Origin: Rhodonellum sp041748555
Lineage (GTDB): Bacteria; Bacteroidota; Bacteroidia; Cytophagales; Cyclobacteriaceae
Reading direction: 5' to 3'
Assembly: GCA_041748555.1 (NCBI GenBank)
Contig: JBGTDA010000123.1
Coordinates: forward strand, 1 to 21,638
Length of the DNA stretch: 21,638 nt
The notes under the pieces were generated by a model. That model made no database searches and had not been told where the DNA came from. It saw only the letters and a program-made list of their open reading frames with translations. Position 1 is the stretch's first letter. Every line of letters starts with the position of its first letter. A program made the position numbers and the translations under genes. This document shows, in pieces, positions 7,760-17,800 of this stretch.

Positions 7760-10171
7760 ATGTCGTCTATACTTCAAACACTTATTTTTATAGGTATTGC
7801 AATTTTCATTCAATCAAATGTATTGGCTCAATCAGATTTTCAGGAAGTAAGATTTCAGGCAAATCAAGATGAAAAAAGGTCAACGTATATTCTTACGGGG
7901 ACAGTTAAAAGTCTGGAATCCAACGAAACCCTTTCGGGAATCAGCATTCATATTGACGGATTTTTTTCAGGAATTAACACCGACAATAATGGCCTTTATC
8001 TTATCGAACTGGATTCGGGTATCCACAGAGTTGTATTCAGGCAGATTTCCAAAAAGCCGGTGTTTTATACGGTTGCTCTTTTTGGAAACGGGGTGATAGA
8101 TGTCATCATGGACAATAAAGATTTTGAGCTTGAGATGTTCACTGTCCTATCGGAAGAAAAAGACAGAAATGTACGTGAACCCATAACGGGAGTAACCAAA
8201 ATGAATATTGAAGAAATCAAACTGATACCGGCTTTTCTGGGAGAACCTGATGTCATTAACACCCTCCAGTTGATGCCGGGCATAACTTCAGTTGGAGAAG
8301 GTTCATCGGGACTGAATGTACGCGGAGGGCAGGCGGATCAGAATCTGTTGATGATGAATGAAGCCATTGTTTTAAGCAATAGTCACGCATTGGGATTTCT
8401 ATCCTCATTTAACAGTGATGCGGTTCAGAATTTTTCCTTATTTAAAGGTGCTGTTCCAAGTTATTTTGGTGGAAGGAGCGCTTCTGCTTTGAATATTGAA
8501 ATGAAAAAAGGGGATTTTGAAAACTGGTCCTATCAGGGAAGCCTTGGTACTGCAACCAGCAAAATCATGGTCGAAGGTCCGATTCTTCCGGAGAAAACAA
8601 GTATGATCGCTGCTGCCAGGCGATCAAATGTTAACGGTTTTCTCAATTTTGTAAAAGAACCTGATGTAAAAAACAGCCGGTTCAACTTTCATGACATCTA
8701 TGTTGGTTTAAACCATAAGTTCAGTGATAAACATTTTCTTGATCTAAACCTTTTACAAACAGGGGATGATTTTCAGCTTTCTGATCAATTCGGTTTTAAG
8801 TGGAAAAATCTGGTCACCTACCTGGCTAGCAGAAATCTGATTTTCGATAATTTTTCCTTGGTCAGCTTGTTCGCTTACGGGAATTTCAACAACTCATTTT
8901 ATGAACCCTCGGGAATTGATCCTGCTATCATCAATAATGGACTAACTTACCAGCAGGCAAAAGTCAGCGGATTTCTAACTGTCGGTGAGATGGAAATAAT
9001 TGCCGGTGTGGAGGCAGTCAACTATCAGTCAAAACCCGAAACACTTTCTCCATACACCAGGGATTCCGGCGTAATACCCGAGCAGGTAAACAAACCGAAA
9101 GGTTTAGAATGGGCTCCATTCGTAGCACTGGAGTGGAATTTAACTGATCAACTTGCTTTTTCCGGAGGACTTCGATATTCCAATTATATGCAGTTGGGGC
9201 CGGATTCAGTGAACCAATATCTCGAAAATCAGCCTCTTTCGCCTTTTACGATAACAGAAAGAATCTTCTATGGAAACCAGCCAATTGTTAAATATGGGGG
9301 ATTTGAACCCAGGTTTTCTTTCAGCTGGAATTTCAAGGAGGAACATTCCATCAAAGGCGGATATTCCAGCATGTATCAATATCTACAAACAATTTCCAAC
9401 ACTACAGGCCCTTCACCCATCGACCTTTGGCAATTAAGTACCGATTATATTCTGCCCCAAAGATCACATAATTTTTCTCTTGGGTATTTCAGAAACCTGA
9501 AAGACAACGAATGGTCAACTTCCATAGAGGGTTATTTCAGAAATTCCGAAAACCAGATCGACTATAAGGATTTTGCGGACCTCTTTCTCAATCCCCACAT
9601 TGAAACAGAGCTGGTGCAGGGAATTGGAAAGGCATATGGTGTGGAGCTGTTGATTCAAAGAAATTCTGGAACAATCACTGGTTGGCTGGCTTACACTTAT
9701 TCCAGATCTTGGATCCGGACCCATTCCCCATATGACGATTTGTTGATAAACGGAGGTCAATGGTATCCTACAAATTACGACAAACCCCACATCGTATCGC
9801 TGGTAAGCAGCATTCATATCAATAAAGGAAGATCCTTCAATGTCAGCTCCAATTTTGCAAGTGGACGGCCTGTAACCTCTCCCACTGTGGGTTATCTTGT
9901 AGATGGTATCTTGATTCCTGACTATGGGGATAGGAACAGCTTCAGAATTCCCAATTACTTTCGTGTGGATCTTTCCTACCTGACCAATGGTTTTTTCCGG
10001 GAACTGGACGACAGGATCAACATCAGTTTCTATAATTTATTGGGAAGAAGAAATGCCTATTCGGTCTTTTTTCAAAGGGAACAGGATACTTCACGCCTCA
10101 TACCTTACAGGGTTTCCATTTTAGGGGCAGTATTTCCTTCCTTCACCTATACAATAAAATTTGCCCCATGA
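7760..10171 (+). CDS. TonB-dependent outer-membrane receptor with carboxypeptidase-regulatory-like domain (DUF4249-associated type)
   Basis: 803 residues. The signal peptide ends around VLA (23). A CarboxypepD_reg-like domain occupies about 44-125 (LTGTVKSLESNETLSGISI start). The TonB plug follows at about 140-250, with the typical series ...LMPGITSVGEGSSGLNVRGG..., a DQNLLMMNEA stretch, and FKGAVPSYFGGRSASALNIEMK (about 228-249). The remainder, to the C-terminus, is a 22-strand-type barrel rich in aromatic strands. Such receptors use TonB/ExbBD energy to bring a ligand across the outer membrane. It is shorter than SusC proteins (about 1000 residues), and the partner is DUF4249, not SusD, so a starch-utilisation role is not implied. 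Its stop codon overlaps the next start in ATGA, which points to translational coupling. The substrate is unknown; a peptide, a metal complex or an oligosaccharide are all possible. Confidence 0.9.
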   Translation: MSSILQTLIFIGIAIFIQSNVLAQSDFQEVRFQANQDEKRSTYILTGTVKSLESNETLSGISIHIDGFFSGINTDNNGLYLIELDSGIHRVVFRQISKKPVFYTVALFGNGVIDVIMDNKDFELEMFTVLSEEKDRNVREPITGVTKMNIEEIKLIPAFLGEPDVINTLQLMPGITSVGEGSSGLNVRGGQADQNLLMMNEAIVLSNSHALGFLSSFNSDAVQNFSLFKGAVPSYFGGRSASALNIEMKKGDFENWSYQGSLGTATSKIMVEGPILPEKTSMIAAARRSNVNGFLNFVKEPDVKNSRFNFHDIYVGLNHKFSDKHFLDLNLLQTGDDFQLSDQFGFKWKNLVTYLASRNLIFDNFSLVSLFAYGNFNNSFYEPSGIDPAIINNGLTYQQAKVSGFLTVGEMEIIAGVEAVNYQSKPETLSPYTRDSGVIPEQVNKPKGLEWAPFVALEWNLTDQLAFSGGLRYSNYMQLGPDSVNQYLENQPLSPFTITERIFYGNQPIVKYGGFEPRFSFSWNFKEEHSIKGGYSSMYQYLQTISNTTGPSPIDLWQLSTDYILPQRSHNFSLGYFRNLKDNEWSTSIEGYFRNSENQIDYKDFADLFLNPHIETELVQGIGKAYGVELLIQRNSGTITGWLAYTYSRSWIRTHSPYDDLLINGGQWYPTNYDKPHIVSLVSSIHINKGRSFNVSSNFASGRPVTSPTVGYLVDGILIPDYGDRNSFRIPNYFRVDLSYLTNGFFRELDDRINISFYNLLGRRNAYSVFFQREQDTSRLIPYRVSILGAVFPSFTYTIKFAP

Positions 10172-11238
10172 TAAAAAGTAAATCAAAAGTTTCGTTGTGG
10201 ATTGTGTGTACTTGTATTCTTGCTTTCGGATGTATAGAGCGACTGGATTTTAGACGAGAATACATTGAAGGGCAACTTGTTATTTATGGATTGATAACAG
10301 ACGGAGAAGAAACGCCAAATGTGACTGTTTCGAGAACAAGGACATCCAGCTTTCTACCAGAAGGAATCCACGATGCCATCGTCAACCTAATCCAAGAGGA
10401 TGGAACAAAAAGGTTGTTTGAGTATGCGGGAATCGGCAAGTATGAACTTCCCGGATTTAAAGCAGAGCTGGGTAAAGGCTATAAACTGGAGGTTAAGATA
10501 GGTGAACAAACCTATGAATCACAAATTGAAACAATGCCGACCATTTCTGGAAATGATGAATTACGGTATGAAATAGGCATTGAGCCTTATGACGGCCCCA
10601 TTGAAAGACCTGTCTTGACAACTTATACAAAGACAACCCTTCCCCAAACAGATGAGCCCATTTATCTGCGGTGGAAAGTAATGGAAACAAGTCTATGGGG
10701 ACTGGTATGGATCATCCCTGAATCAGGACTACCCCCACCGCAACCACCGCCTTGCTTTATTTATGATGAGGTAGACCCTAACAGGCTCAAACTGTATGAC
10801 GGTGCTTTTAGCAATAACCGATCGACAGAATTGATCTTGGGTAAAAGAAGAGTTGACAACACCTTCATATGGCCATATTATCAATCAGTTACACAACTCA
10901 GTATAAACCAAGGCGCTTATGAATATTGGCAACAGCTCAAGATTATGCTCGACAATCAAGGATCACTATTTGATATTCCATCGGCTACTGTGAAAGGGAA
11001 TATATACAATACAGAAAATCCGGATGAAAAAGTGCTGGGGTATTTTGAAGTTGCCAAAACAAAGACAACCCGATTTTATACCCTTTATTCGGATATGCCA
11101 TTTTACCTTAACCGACCATGTGATTATATAAGAGGTAAGAGAGAAGATGAATATCTCCCGGAATGTATTCGATGTGAAGCAAGAGCCGGCAGCCGGAGAT
11201 GGACCAGCGACCGTCCCAGCTGGTGGTTTTCCGACTGA
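10168..11238 (+). CDS. DUF4249 lipoprotein, partner of the TonB receptor
   Basis: 356 residues with a lipoprotein signal (LAFGC, lipid-anchored Cys22). The body matches the DUF4249 family: an early beta region (EGQLVIYGLITDGEETPNV, about 35-52) of immunoglobulin-like look, a middle segment with a proline-rich loop and Cys196, and the family's C-terminal signature with RPCDY (Cys318), ECIRC (Cys333, Cys336), GSRRW and RPSWW just before the end. The cysteines could form disulfides outside the cytoplasm. DUF4249 genes commonly sit directly behind receptors of the preceding type, and here the ATGA overlap makes coupled expression very likely. By analogy with SusD it may sit as a lid or ligand-binding partner on the receptor; this is inference. 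A nested hairpin follows the stop codon. Confidence 0.88.
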   Translation: MIKSKSKVSLWIVCTCILAFGCIERLDFRREYIEGQLVIYGLITDGEETPNVTVSRTRTSSFLPEGIHDAIVNLIQEDGTKRLFEYAGIGKYELPGFKAELGKGYKLEVKIGEQTYESQIETMPTISGNDELRYEIGIEPYDGPIERPVLTTYTKTTLPQTDEPIYLRWKVMETSLWGLVWIIPESGLPPPQPPPCFIYDEVDPNRLKLYDGAFSNNRSTELILGKRRVDNTFIWPYYQSVTQLSINQGAYEYWQQLKIMLDNQGSLFDIPSATVKGNIYNTENPDEKVLGYFEVAKTKTTRFYTLYSDMPFYLNRPCDYIRGKREDEYLPECIRCEARAGSRRWTSDRPSWWFSD

Positions 11239-11282
11239 AAGCCTACAAAACGGACTGCGTTTTATTTGAGGTCGGGCTTTTC
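11237..11282 (+). terminator. Nested hairpin terminator after the receptor/DUF4249 pair
   Basis: AAAACG (11247-11252) pairs with CGTTTT (11258-11263) around GACTG, giving a 6-bp hairpin directly followed by ATTT. An outer pair, AAAGCC (11238-11243) with GGCTTT (11275-11280), encloses it and ends in TTTTC. Either arm could end the transcript. It starts within the DUF4249 stop codon and suggests that the downstream paralog array has its own promoter. Confidence 0.6.
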
Positions 11283-11320
11283 GAATACCTACTAATATAA
11301 AAAAACATCATTCGGATATT

Positions 11321-11341
11321 CAGGGATTGCTTTTATCCCTG
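11321..11341. repeat. Perfect hairpin upstream of the FG-GAP array
   Basis: CAGGGAT (11321-11327) and ATCCCTG (11335-11341) pair over 7 bp around TGCTTTT. No T-run follows on the plus strand, so it is not a standard terminator. It lies 144 bases before the first FG-GAP gene and could be an operator, a leader-RNA element or a second terminator. The remaining spacer 11342-11484 is AT-rich and shows no exact TAnnTTTG promoter. Confidence 0.45.
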
Positions 11342-11484
11342 TCTCCATTTAGATACCATACTTTCAGGAAAAATTATTGAGATATCTGTTTCTTGATAGA
11401 TTCCAGATTGGAAATTGATCGTCAACTAATTGTTTTAATTGATTTTTTGAATTTTTATGGAAAAAGTCCCGATATTCCACGTAC

Positions 11485-14400
11485 ATGAATTTCAGTTTGA
11501 GAGCCCTGTTAATTGCCATGATTCTTTTGACCGCCTGCTCTAAGCCGGCGCAGGAAACCAAGCTGTTTGAATTGATGCCTTCATCGGTCACAGGAATTGA
11601 TTTCAGGAATGATCTTGAATACAATGAAAAATTCAATCCTTACACCTTCAGAAATTTTTATAACGGGGCCGGCGTGGCTTTGGGTGACATCAACAATGAT
11701 GGACTGATTGATATATTTTTTGCGGGAAACCAAACTGAAAACAGGCTTTATCTCAATAAAGGTGATTTTGCTTTTGAAGATATTACCGAAAAATCCGGAC
11801 TGGCTGTCCCCGGGATCTGGTCCACCGGAGTCAGCATGGCGGATATAAACGGGGATGGTTTGATGGACATATATATCTGTAAATCGGGACCTCTTGGAGG
11901 TGACCAAAGGCACAATGAACTGTACATCAACAACGGAGACCTGACTTTTACCGAAACGGCGAAATCTTATGGAATCGCGGATGAGGGGCTATCCCAGCAT
12001 GCTGTTTTTTTTGATTATGATAAAGATGGTGACCTGGACATGTACCTGCTCAACAATTCAGCCCGGTCGGTGGGAATAAATGATCTTAGAGTTGGACAAA
12101 GAGAAATCAGGGATCCCTTTGGAGGAAACAAACTTTATAGAAATGACGAGGGCAAATTCGTTGATGTCAGTGAATCCGCAGGAATTTACGGCAGTGCAAT
12201 CGGTTATGGCCTGGGTGTGACAGTTGCTGATATCAATAAGGATGGCTGGCCGGACTTATATGTTTCCAATGACTTTTTTGAAAAAGATTATCTCTACCTC
12301 AATAACAAAGACGGCACCTTTTCGGAAGACTTAGAAGGTATGATCACCGAAATCAGCATGGGGTCAATGGGGGCTGACATAGCAGATCTGGATAACAATG
12401 GTTGGCCGGATATTTTTGTGACCGAGATGCTTCCCGCTACAATGGAGCGGTCCAAAACCAAAACGCCATTTGAGGATTGGGACAAATACCAGGCAAATGT
12501 GAATTCAGGATACTATCATCAATTTACCCGAAACACGCTTCAGCGGAATCTAGGGTTAACTCCGGGCACGGATAAGGTCCACTTTGTGGATGTCGCCAGA
12601 CAATCACGGGTTCATGCTACAGACTGGAGCTGGGGAGCCTTGATATTTGACATGGACAATGATGGCAAAAAGGATATTTTCGTAGCCAACGGAATTGTCA
12701 AAGACCTGACGGATTTTGATTATGTGGATTATTATTTTGAAAATCCGGAACTTGTCAGACAATATCAGAAAGACAGTATCCTCATCACCAACATGATCGA
12801 TGAGTTTCCTTCCATTCCCCAACAAAACTTTTTGTTCAGAAATGAAGGAGATTTCAGTTTTCAAAACATTGCCCCCTCAGCAGGCTTGGATCAACTGACT
12901 TTTTCCACGGGATCCGCATATGCCGATTTGGATAACGACGGCGATCTGGATTTGGTGATCAACAATCTGAACAATGAAGCATTTATATATATAAACAACA
13001 GCCGGGAAATAAACGGCAACCATTACTTGCAATTAGAACTTCAGGGACAATTTGGGACACAGGTCACCCTTTATGCCGGAAAAGAAATCTTCTATGCAGA
13101 ACATCATCCTGTCAAAGGATATATGTCTTCTATGGACCACAGGATGCACTTTGGTTTAGGTGATATCGATCAGCTGGATTCTATTTTCGTTCTTTGGCCA
13201 AACGGATCTACTACCAGAATACAGCAAGTTAAAACTGATCAGGTTATGACTTTGGATCCTAAAACAGCAAGTCCCGCTGAAATCCAAAACCCGAATCTTG
13301 TACAGCCACTTTTTCAATCTACAGCTATACAGATCCCCTGGGAACATCAGGAAAGCGACTTTATAGATTTTGACAGGGACAGGTTGAGGTTTCATATGAT
13401 ATCCAATGAAGGTCCGAGAATTGCCATAGGAGACGTAAATGCGGATGGATTAGAGGACCTGTTTCTCCCGGGAGCAAAAGGCCAGGCTTCTTCGATCTGG
13501 CTACAGGCTCAAGACGGGTCTTTTTACCAATCCCAGGTTTTTAAAGAAGATCGACTGGCGGAAGATGTGGAGGCTGTTTTCTTTGATGCTACAGGGAACG
13601 GAATTCCTGATCTGTATGTGGCAAGTGGGAGTTTGGAATTCGGAAACAACAATACAAATTATCAGGACCGTTTGTACCTCAATGACGGCAAAGGCAACTT
13701 CCAAAAAACCAACGGGAATTTGCCTTTAAAATATGAATCCACAGCATTTGTAAAAACTTTTGACCACAATGGTGACGGACTGATGGATTTGTTGATTGGC
13801 AGAAGAACAGTGCCTTTTGCATATGGAGTGCCCTTAGGAATGCAGATATTGGAAAATCAGGGGGACGGTAAATTTCTGGATAAAACAAATCAACTTGCAC
13901 CCGACTTCAACTCCTTGGGAATGTTAAGAGATGCTTGGATCGGTGATTTGGATGGTGATGGTTTTGAAGAGATATTGCTTGTTGGAGAGTGGATGCCCAT
14001 AAAGGTTTTTAAGAAAAACGAAAACATTTATAAGGATGTCTCCACTGACTTTGGATTGGAAAATACCGACGGATTATGGAATACCCTTCACGTACTTGAT
14101 ATCAACAATGATGGAAAGCCTGACTTCATTGCCGGAAATATGGGTCTGAATACCCGGCTTCAGGCAAGTGTGGATAAACCTCTTCAGATGTTTATCAATG
14201 ACTTTGATCAAAACGGAAGCATTGAGCAGATCATTACCCAATATGAGGGAACCAGATCTTACCCGCTTGCCCTTAAAAGTACACTGGTCAAACAGCTGCC
14301 GGTGTTGAGAAAGCAAATTCAGACGTATAAAGATTATAGTGACAAAACGCTGGAAGAGTTATTTCCTCCGGAAGTAATGTCCAGAAGTATTGTTTTGGAA

Positions 14401-14784
14401 ACCACAACCTTGGCTACCCAGCTTTTCATTAACGATGGAAATGGTAAATTTGTCAGGACTGAATTGCCAAGTTTAATCCAAAACAGTCCGGTTTATGCTA
14501 TCAACAGTTTTCGGGAGGACAACGGTGAAATCAGGATTATGCTAGGTGGCAATCAGAGCCGGTTCAAACCTGAACTTGGAATCAACATGGGAAGCTATGG
14601 CTGGTTGCTGTCAGGAAGGGATGAAAAGCACCTAAAACTGATTTCCGCGTCTGAATCAGGTGTATATATTGACGGAGAAATTCGTGATATAAAACCTATC
14701 AACACCGCAAAGGGGATCAAATGGCTTGTTGTGAGAAACAATGATTCAATAGTGATATTGGAAAAAGTAATTCGGCAAAAATGA
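11485..14784 (+). CDS. FG-GAP/VCBS-repeat lipoprotein with ASPIC/UnbV domain, paralog 1
   Basis: 1099 residues, intact. The lipoprotein signal ends LLTAC (Cys18), so the protein should be anchored in a membrane, likely the outer one. Seven Asp-rich calcium-type loops (pattern DxDxDGxxD) lie at residues 68, 120, 177, 249, 301, 389 and 481. An ASPIC/UnbV segment follows at about 515-592 (FGLGDIDQLDSIFVLWPNG and neighbours), then six more loops at 650, 701, 760, 821, 872 and 906. The family signature TDWSW is at 379-383. Such loops belong to FG-GAP beta-propellers, as in integrin alpha chains. Seven loops on each side of a linker domain would fit two seven-bladed propellers, although the seventh after the linker is degenerate here. 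Proteins of this type in Bacteroidota often accompany SusC/SusD genes, but none are near. It starts a run of three paralogs and is separated from DUF4249 by a terminator. The biochemical function is unknown; ligand binding at the surface is the likely theme. Confidence 0.9.
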   Translation: MNFSLRALLIAMILLTACSKPAQETKLFELMPSSVTGIDFRNDLEYNEKFNPYTFRNFYNGAGVALGDINNDGLIDIFFAGNQTENRLYLNKGDFAFEDITEKSGLAVPGIWSTGVSMADINGDGLMDIYICKSGPLGGDQRHNELYINNGDLTFTETAKSYGIADEGLSQHAVFFDYDKDGDLDMYLLNNSARSVGINDLRVGQREIRDPFGGNKLYRNDEGKFVDVSESAGIYGSAIGYGLGVTVADINKDGWPDLYVSNDFFEKDYLYLNNKDGTFSEDLEGMITEISMGSMGADIADLDNNGWPDIFVTEMLPATMERSKTKTPFEDWDKYQANVNSGYYHQFTRNTLQRNLGLTPGTDKVHFVDVARQSRVHATDWSWGALIFDMDNDGKKDIFVANGIVKDLTDFDYVDYYFENPELVRQYQKDSILITNMIDEFPSIPQQNFLFRNEGDFSFQNIAPSAGLDQLTFSTGSAYADLDNDGDLDLVINNLNNEAFIYINNSREINGNHYLQLELQGQFGTQVTLYAGKEIFYAEHHPVKGYMSSMDHRMHFGLGDIDQLDSIFVLWPNGSTTRIQQVKTDQVMTLDPKTASPAEIQNPNLVQPLFQSTAIQIPWEHQESDFIDFDRDRLRFHMISNEGPRIAIGDVNADGLEDLFLPGAKGQASSIWLQAQDGSFYQSQVFKEDRLAEDVEAVFFDATGNGIPDLYVASGSLEFGNNNTNYQDRLYLNDGKGNFQKTNGNLPLKYESTAFVKTFDHNGDGLMDLLIGRRTVPFAYGVPLGMQILENQGDGKFLDKTNQLAPDFNSLGMLRDAWIGDLDGDGFEEILLVGEWMPIKVFKKNENIYKDVSTDFGLENTDGLWNTLHVLDINNDGKPDFIAGNMGLNTRLQASVDKPLQMFINDFDQNGSIEQIITQYEGTRSYPLALKSTLVKQLPVLRKQIQTYKDYSDKTLEELFPPEVMSRSIVLETTTLATQLFINDGNGKFVRTELPSLIQNSPVYAINSFREDNGEIRIMLGGNQSRFKPELGINMGSYGWLLSGRDEKHLKLISASESGVYIDGEIRDIKPINTAKGIKWLVVRNNDSIVILEKVIRQK

Positions 14785-14818
14785 TCCATTCCAGCACAGT
14801 TCGGGTCGAAATCCTGGA

Positions 14819-14830
14819 TTTTCGCGAAAA
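14819..14830. repeat. 12-bp perfect palindrome between paralogs 1 and 2
   Basis: TTTTCGCGAAAA is its own reverse complement, in the 72-base gap between the stop of the first FG-GAP gene and the ATG of the second, 26 bases before that start. It could be a regulator site or chance. No terminator is seen in this gap, so the two genes may share a transcript. Confidence 0.35.
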
Positions 14831-14856
14831 AGACATAACAGAAATGGTAAGTGAAC

Positions 14857-17800
14857 ATGAAACAATTTAAGTGGCAGGATTATATTCTAATGTTAGTATT
14901 GGCAGTTTTTACCGCATGTAGCACCCCCGAACCCAAAAAAGAAACCCTCTTCGAAAAAGTTGAGGCTGAATATACCGGCGTTGACTTCCGCAATGACCTC
15001 CCTTTTGATGAAGCATTCAACATTTTCACCTACCGAAACTTTTACAATGGCGGGGGAGTAGCTTTAGGGGATGTCAATAATGACGGTCTTCTTGACCTTT
15101 ATCTGACCTCCAATCTGGGAGAAAACAAGCTTTACCTCAATGAGGGAGATTTCAGGTTCCGGGATGTCACAGAGACAGCCGGAGTTGCCGGAAGCCGCGC
15201 ATGGAGCACGGGAGTAGCCATGGCAGATATCAACGGAGATGGTTTGTTGGACATTTATGTCTGCAACTCCGGGGATGTCGCCGGAGATAACAAACAGAAC
15301 GAGCTCTTTATCAACAATGGGGACGGTACTTTTACAGAGATGGCCGAAACCTATGGCCTGGCGGATCAAGGGTATTCAACACATGCTGTTTTCTTTGATT
15401 ATGACAATGACGGCGACCTGGATGTATATCTGCTAAACAACAGTTATCAGGCCATCGGCAGCTTTAACAAGATGCAGAACGAGCGGCCCAAAAGAGATCC
15501 GGTCGGGGGAGACAAACTGTTTAGAAATGACGGTGAGAAATTCACTGATGTAAGTGAGGAAGCAGGGATTTACGGAAGTATCATCGGTTTCGGTCTCGGG
15601 ATCACCATCGGTGATGTTAATCAAGATGGATGGATGGACATTTTTATTTCCAATGATTTTTTTGAAAGAGATTATCTCTACATCAACAATAAGGACGGAA
15701 CATTTACAGAAAGTCTGGAAACCCAAATGCGGGCCATCAGTGCCGCCTCGATGGGTGCCGATATAGCAGACATCGACAACAATGGCCTTTTGGATATTTT
15801 CGTAACCGAAATGCTACCCGAACCCCAGCAGCGGCTGAAACAAATCACCACTTTCGAAAGTTGGGACAGATTTCAGTTCAATGTCCAGCACGGTTATCAT
15901 AACCAATACACCAGAAACATGTTTCACGTCAACAACGGTGATGGCACTTTCAGTGAAATGGGACGACTTGCGGGAATGGAAGCCACGGACTGGAGCTGGG
16001 CAGCATTGATCTTTGACATGGACAATGATGGTCTAAAGGACCTCTTCATTGCCAACGGTATCTATCAGGACATCACAGATCTGGATTACCTGAATTTTAT
16101 TGATAATGATGAAACAAAAAGAAACATCATCACCAATGAAGGTGTAAACTACAAAGCATTGGTTGATCCTATTCCCATCAATCCCGTTTCCAATTATGCC
16201 TATAAAAATCATGGTGACCTTAATTTCACCAATGTCGTGCATGAATGGGGCCTTGGCGATCCCATACATTCAAACGGATCCGCCTATGGAGATCTGAACA
16301 ATGATGGCAGCCTCGATTTGGTGATCAACAATGTCAATAACGAAGTATTGATATTTAAAAACCGAAGCGGGGAATTCTTTCCGGACAATCATTTTCTCCA
16401 AATAAAACTTCAGGGAAAAGGACCGAATACAGCGGCCATAGGGTCTCAGGTCAAATTAGTCGCGGGAGAGCAAATTTTTTATCAGGAACAAATGCCAAAC
16501 AGGGGTTTTCAGTCTTCCGTTGATCCAAAGCTGACTTTCGGTCTGGGAGAATTAACAAAAATCGATGAAATCCATGTCAGGTGGCCTGACGGTAAATTAA
16601 CTATTCAAAAAGAAATTGACTCAGATCAGTTGCTTACATTGAACTGGGAAGATGCAGAGGATCCTGAATCAGCTTTCACCTTCGCTTCTGCATTCTCCGA
16701 ACCCATATTTGTTCCTTTAGAATCCAAAACCATTCTGGATTATACACATCAGGAAAATCAGGTTGTGGATTTTGACAGGGACCGGCTTACCTACCACATG
16801 CTTTCTACAGAAGGACCAAAAGCTACTTTCGGAGATGTAAATGGAGATGGTCTGGAAGATGTATATTTGGGAGGAGCAAAGGGATTTGGGGGACAGCTGT
16901 TTATTCAGCAAAAAGACGGAAAATTCAAAAAATCCGCTCAGGAGACTTTTGAACAGGACAGGTTTTCGGAAGATACGGATGCGGTTTTCTTTGATGCAAA
17001 CGGAGACAACTATCTCGACCTGTTTGTCACCTCCGGTGGAAATGAGTCCGGATTCGGAGCAGTGGATCTCGCCGACAGGCTCTATATCAACGATGGGAAG
17101 GGAAATTTCACAAAATCACAAGACCCAGGACTTTCCGGCTTAAGAAACAGTTCATCCGTTGTCCGTGTCATCGATATCAATACGGATGGAAATCCTGATT
17201 TATTTATTGGAGGAAGATTGATCCCTTTTGTATACGGGGTGCCCGCCAGCAGCTTTATTCTTGTCAATGATGGTTCCGGCAAATTCAGTAATGCTTCAAA
17301 CAGCCTCGCTCCTGACCTCAAAGAAGTTGGAATGGTCACCGATGCGGCTTGGGTTGATTATGATGGGGATGACCGGCAGGATTTGGTTCTGGTGGGAGAA
17401 TGGATGGCTCCCACGATCTTCAGAAATACAGGCGGTAAACTCGAAAAAATCGAAATGCCTGAAATGGATGCACATAAAGGTTGGTATCAATCCATTGCCG
17501 TCGGAGATTTCAACAATGACGGAAAACCTGATTTTGTATTGGGTAATCAGGGATTGAATACACGTTTCAAAGCCAGTCCCGAAAAACCTGTCAAACTTTT
17601 TATTAGCGATCTGGACCAGAATGGAAGTGTAGAACATATATTCACACAAAAAGTCGGTGACCAACATGTTCTTTACACTTTGAAGCATGAGTTGGAAAGA
17701 CAGATTCCTTCTATCAAGAAAAAATTTCTAAAATACAGCTCCTATAATAACCAAAATCTGGAAGATATCTTTACACCGGAAGAGCTGGAAAATGCCGTTG

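Noticed and set aside
7760..11238. SusC/SusD polysaccharide utilisation pair
   Set aside because: The receptor is only 803 residues and the partner carries the DUF4249 C-terminal signature, not a TPR-rich SusD fold; no glycoside hydrolases are in the window.
14600..14784. C-terminal type IX secretion signal in the FG-GAP proteins
   Set aside because: The C-termini have no Por/gliding-type sorting domain; the proteins carry lipoprotein signals instead.
17296..17688. Open frame of 130 codons on the minus strand inside FG-GAP paralog 2
   Set aside because: It lies fully antisense to an intact gene; the repetitive Asp-rich codons of the family leave other frames open by composition, and the product looks like no known protein.
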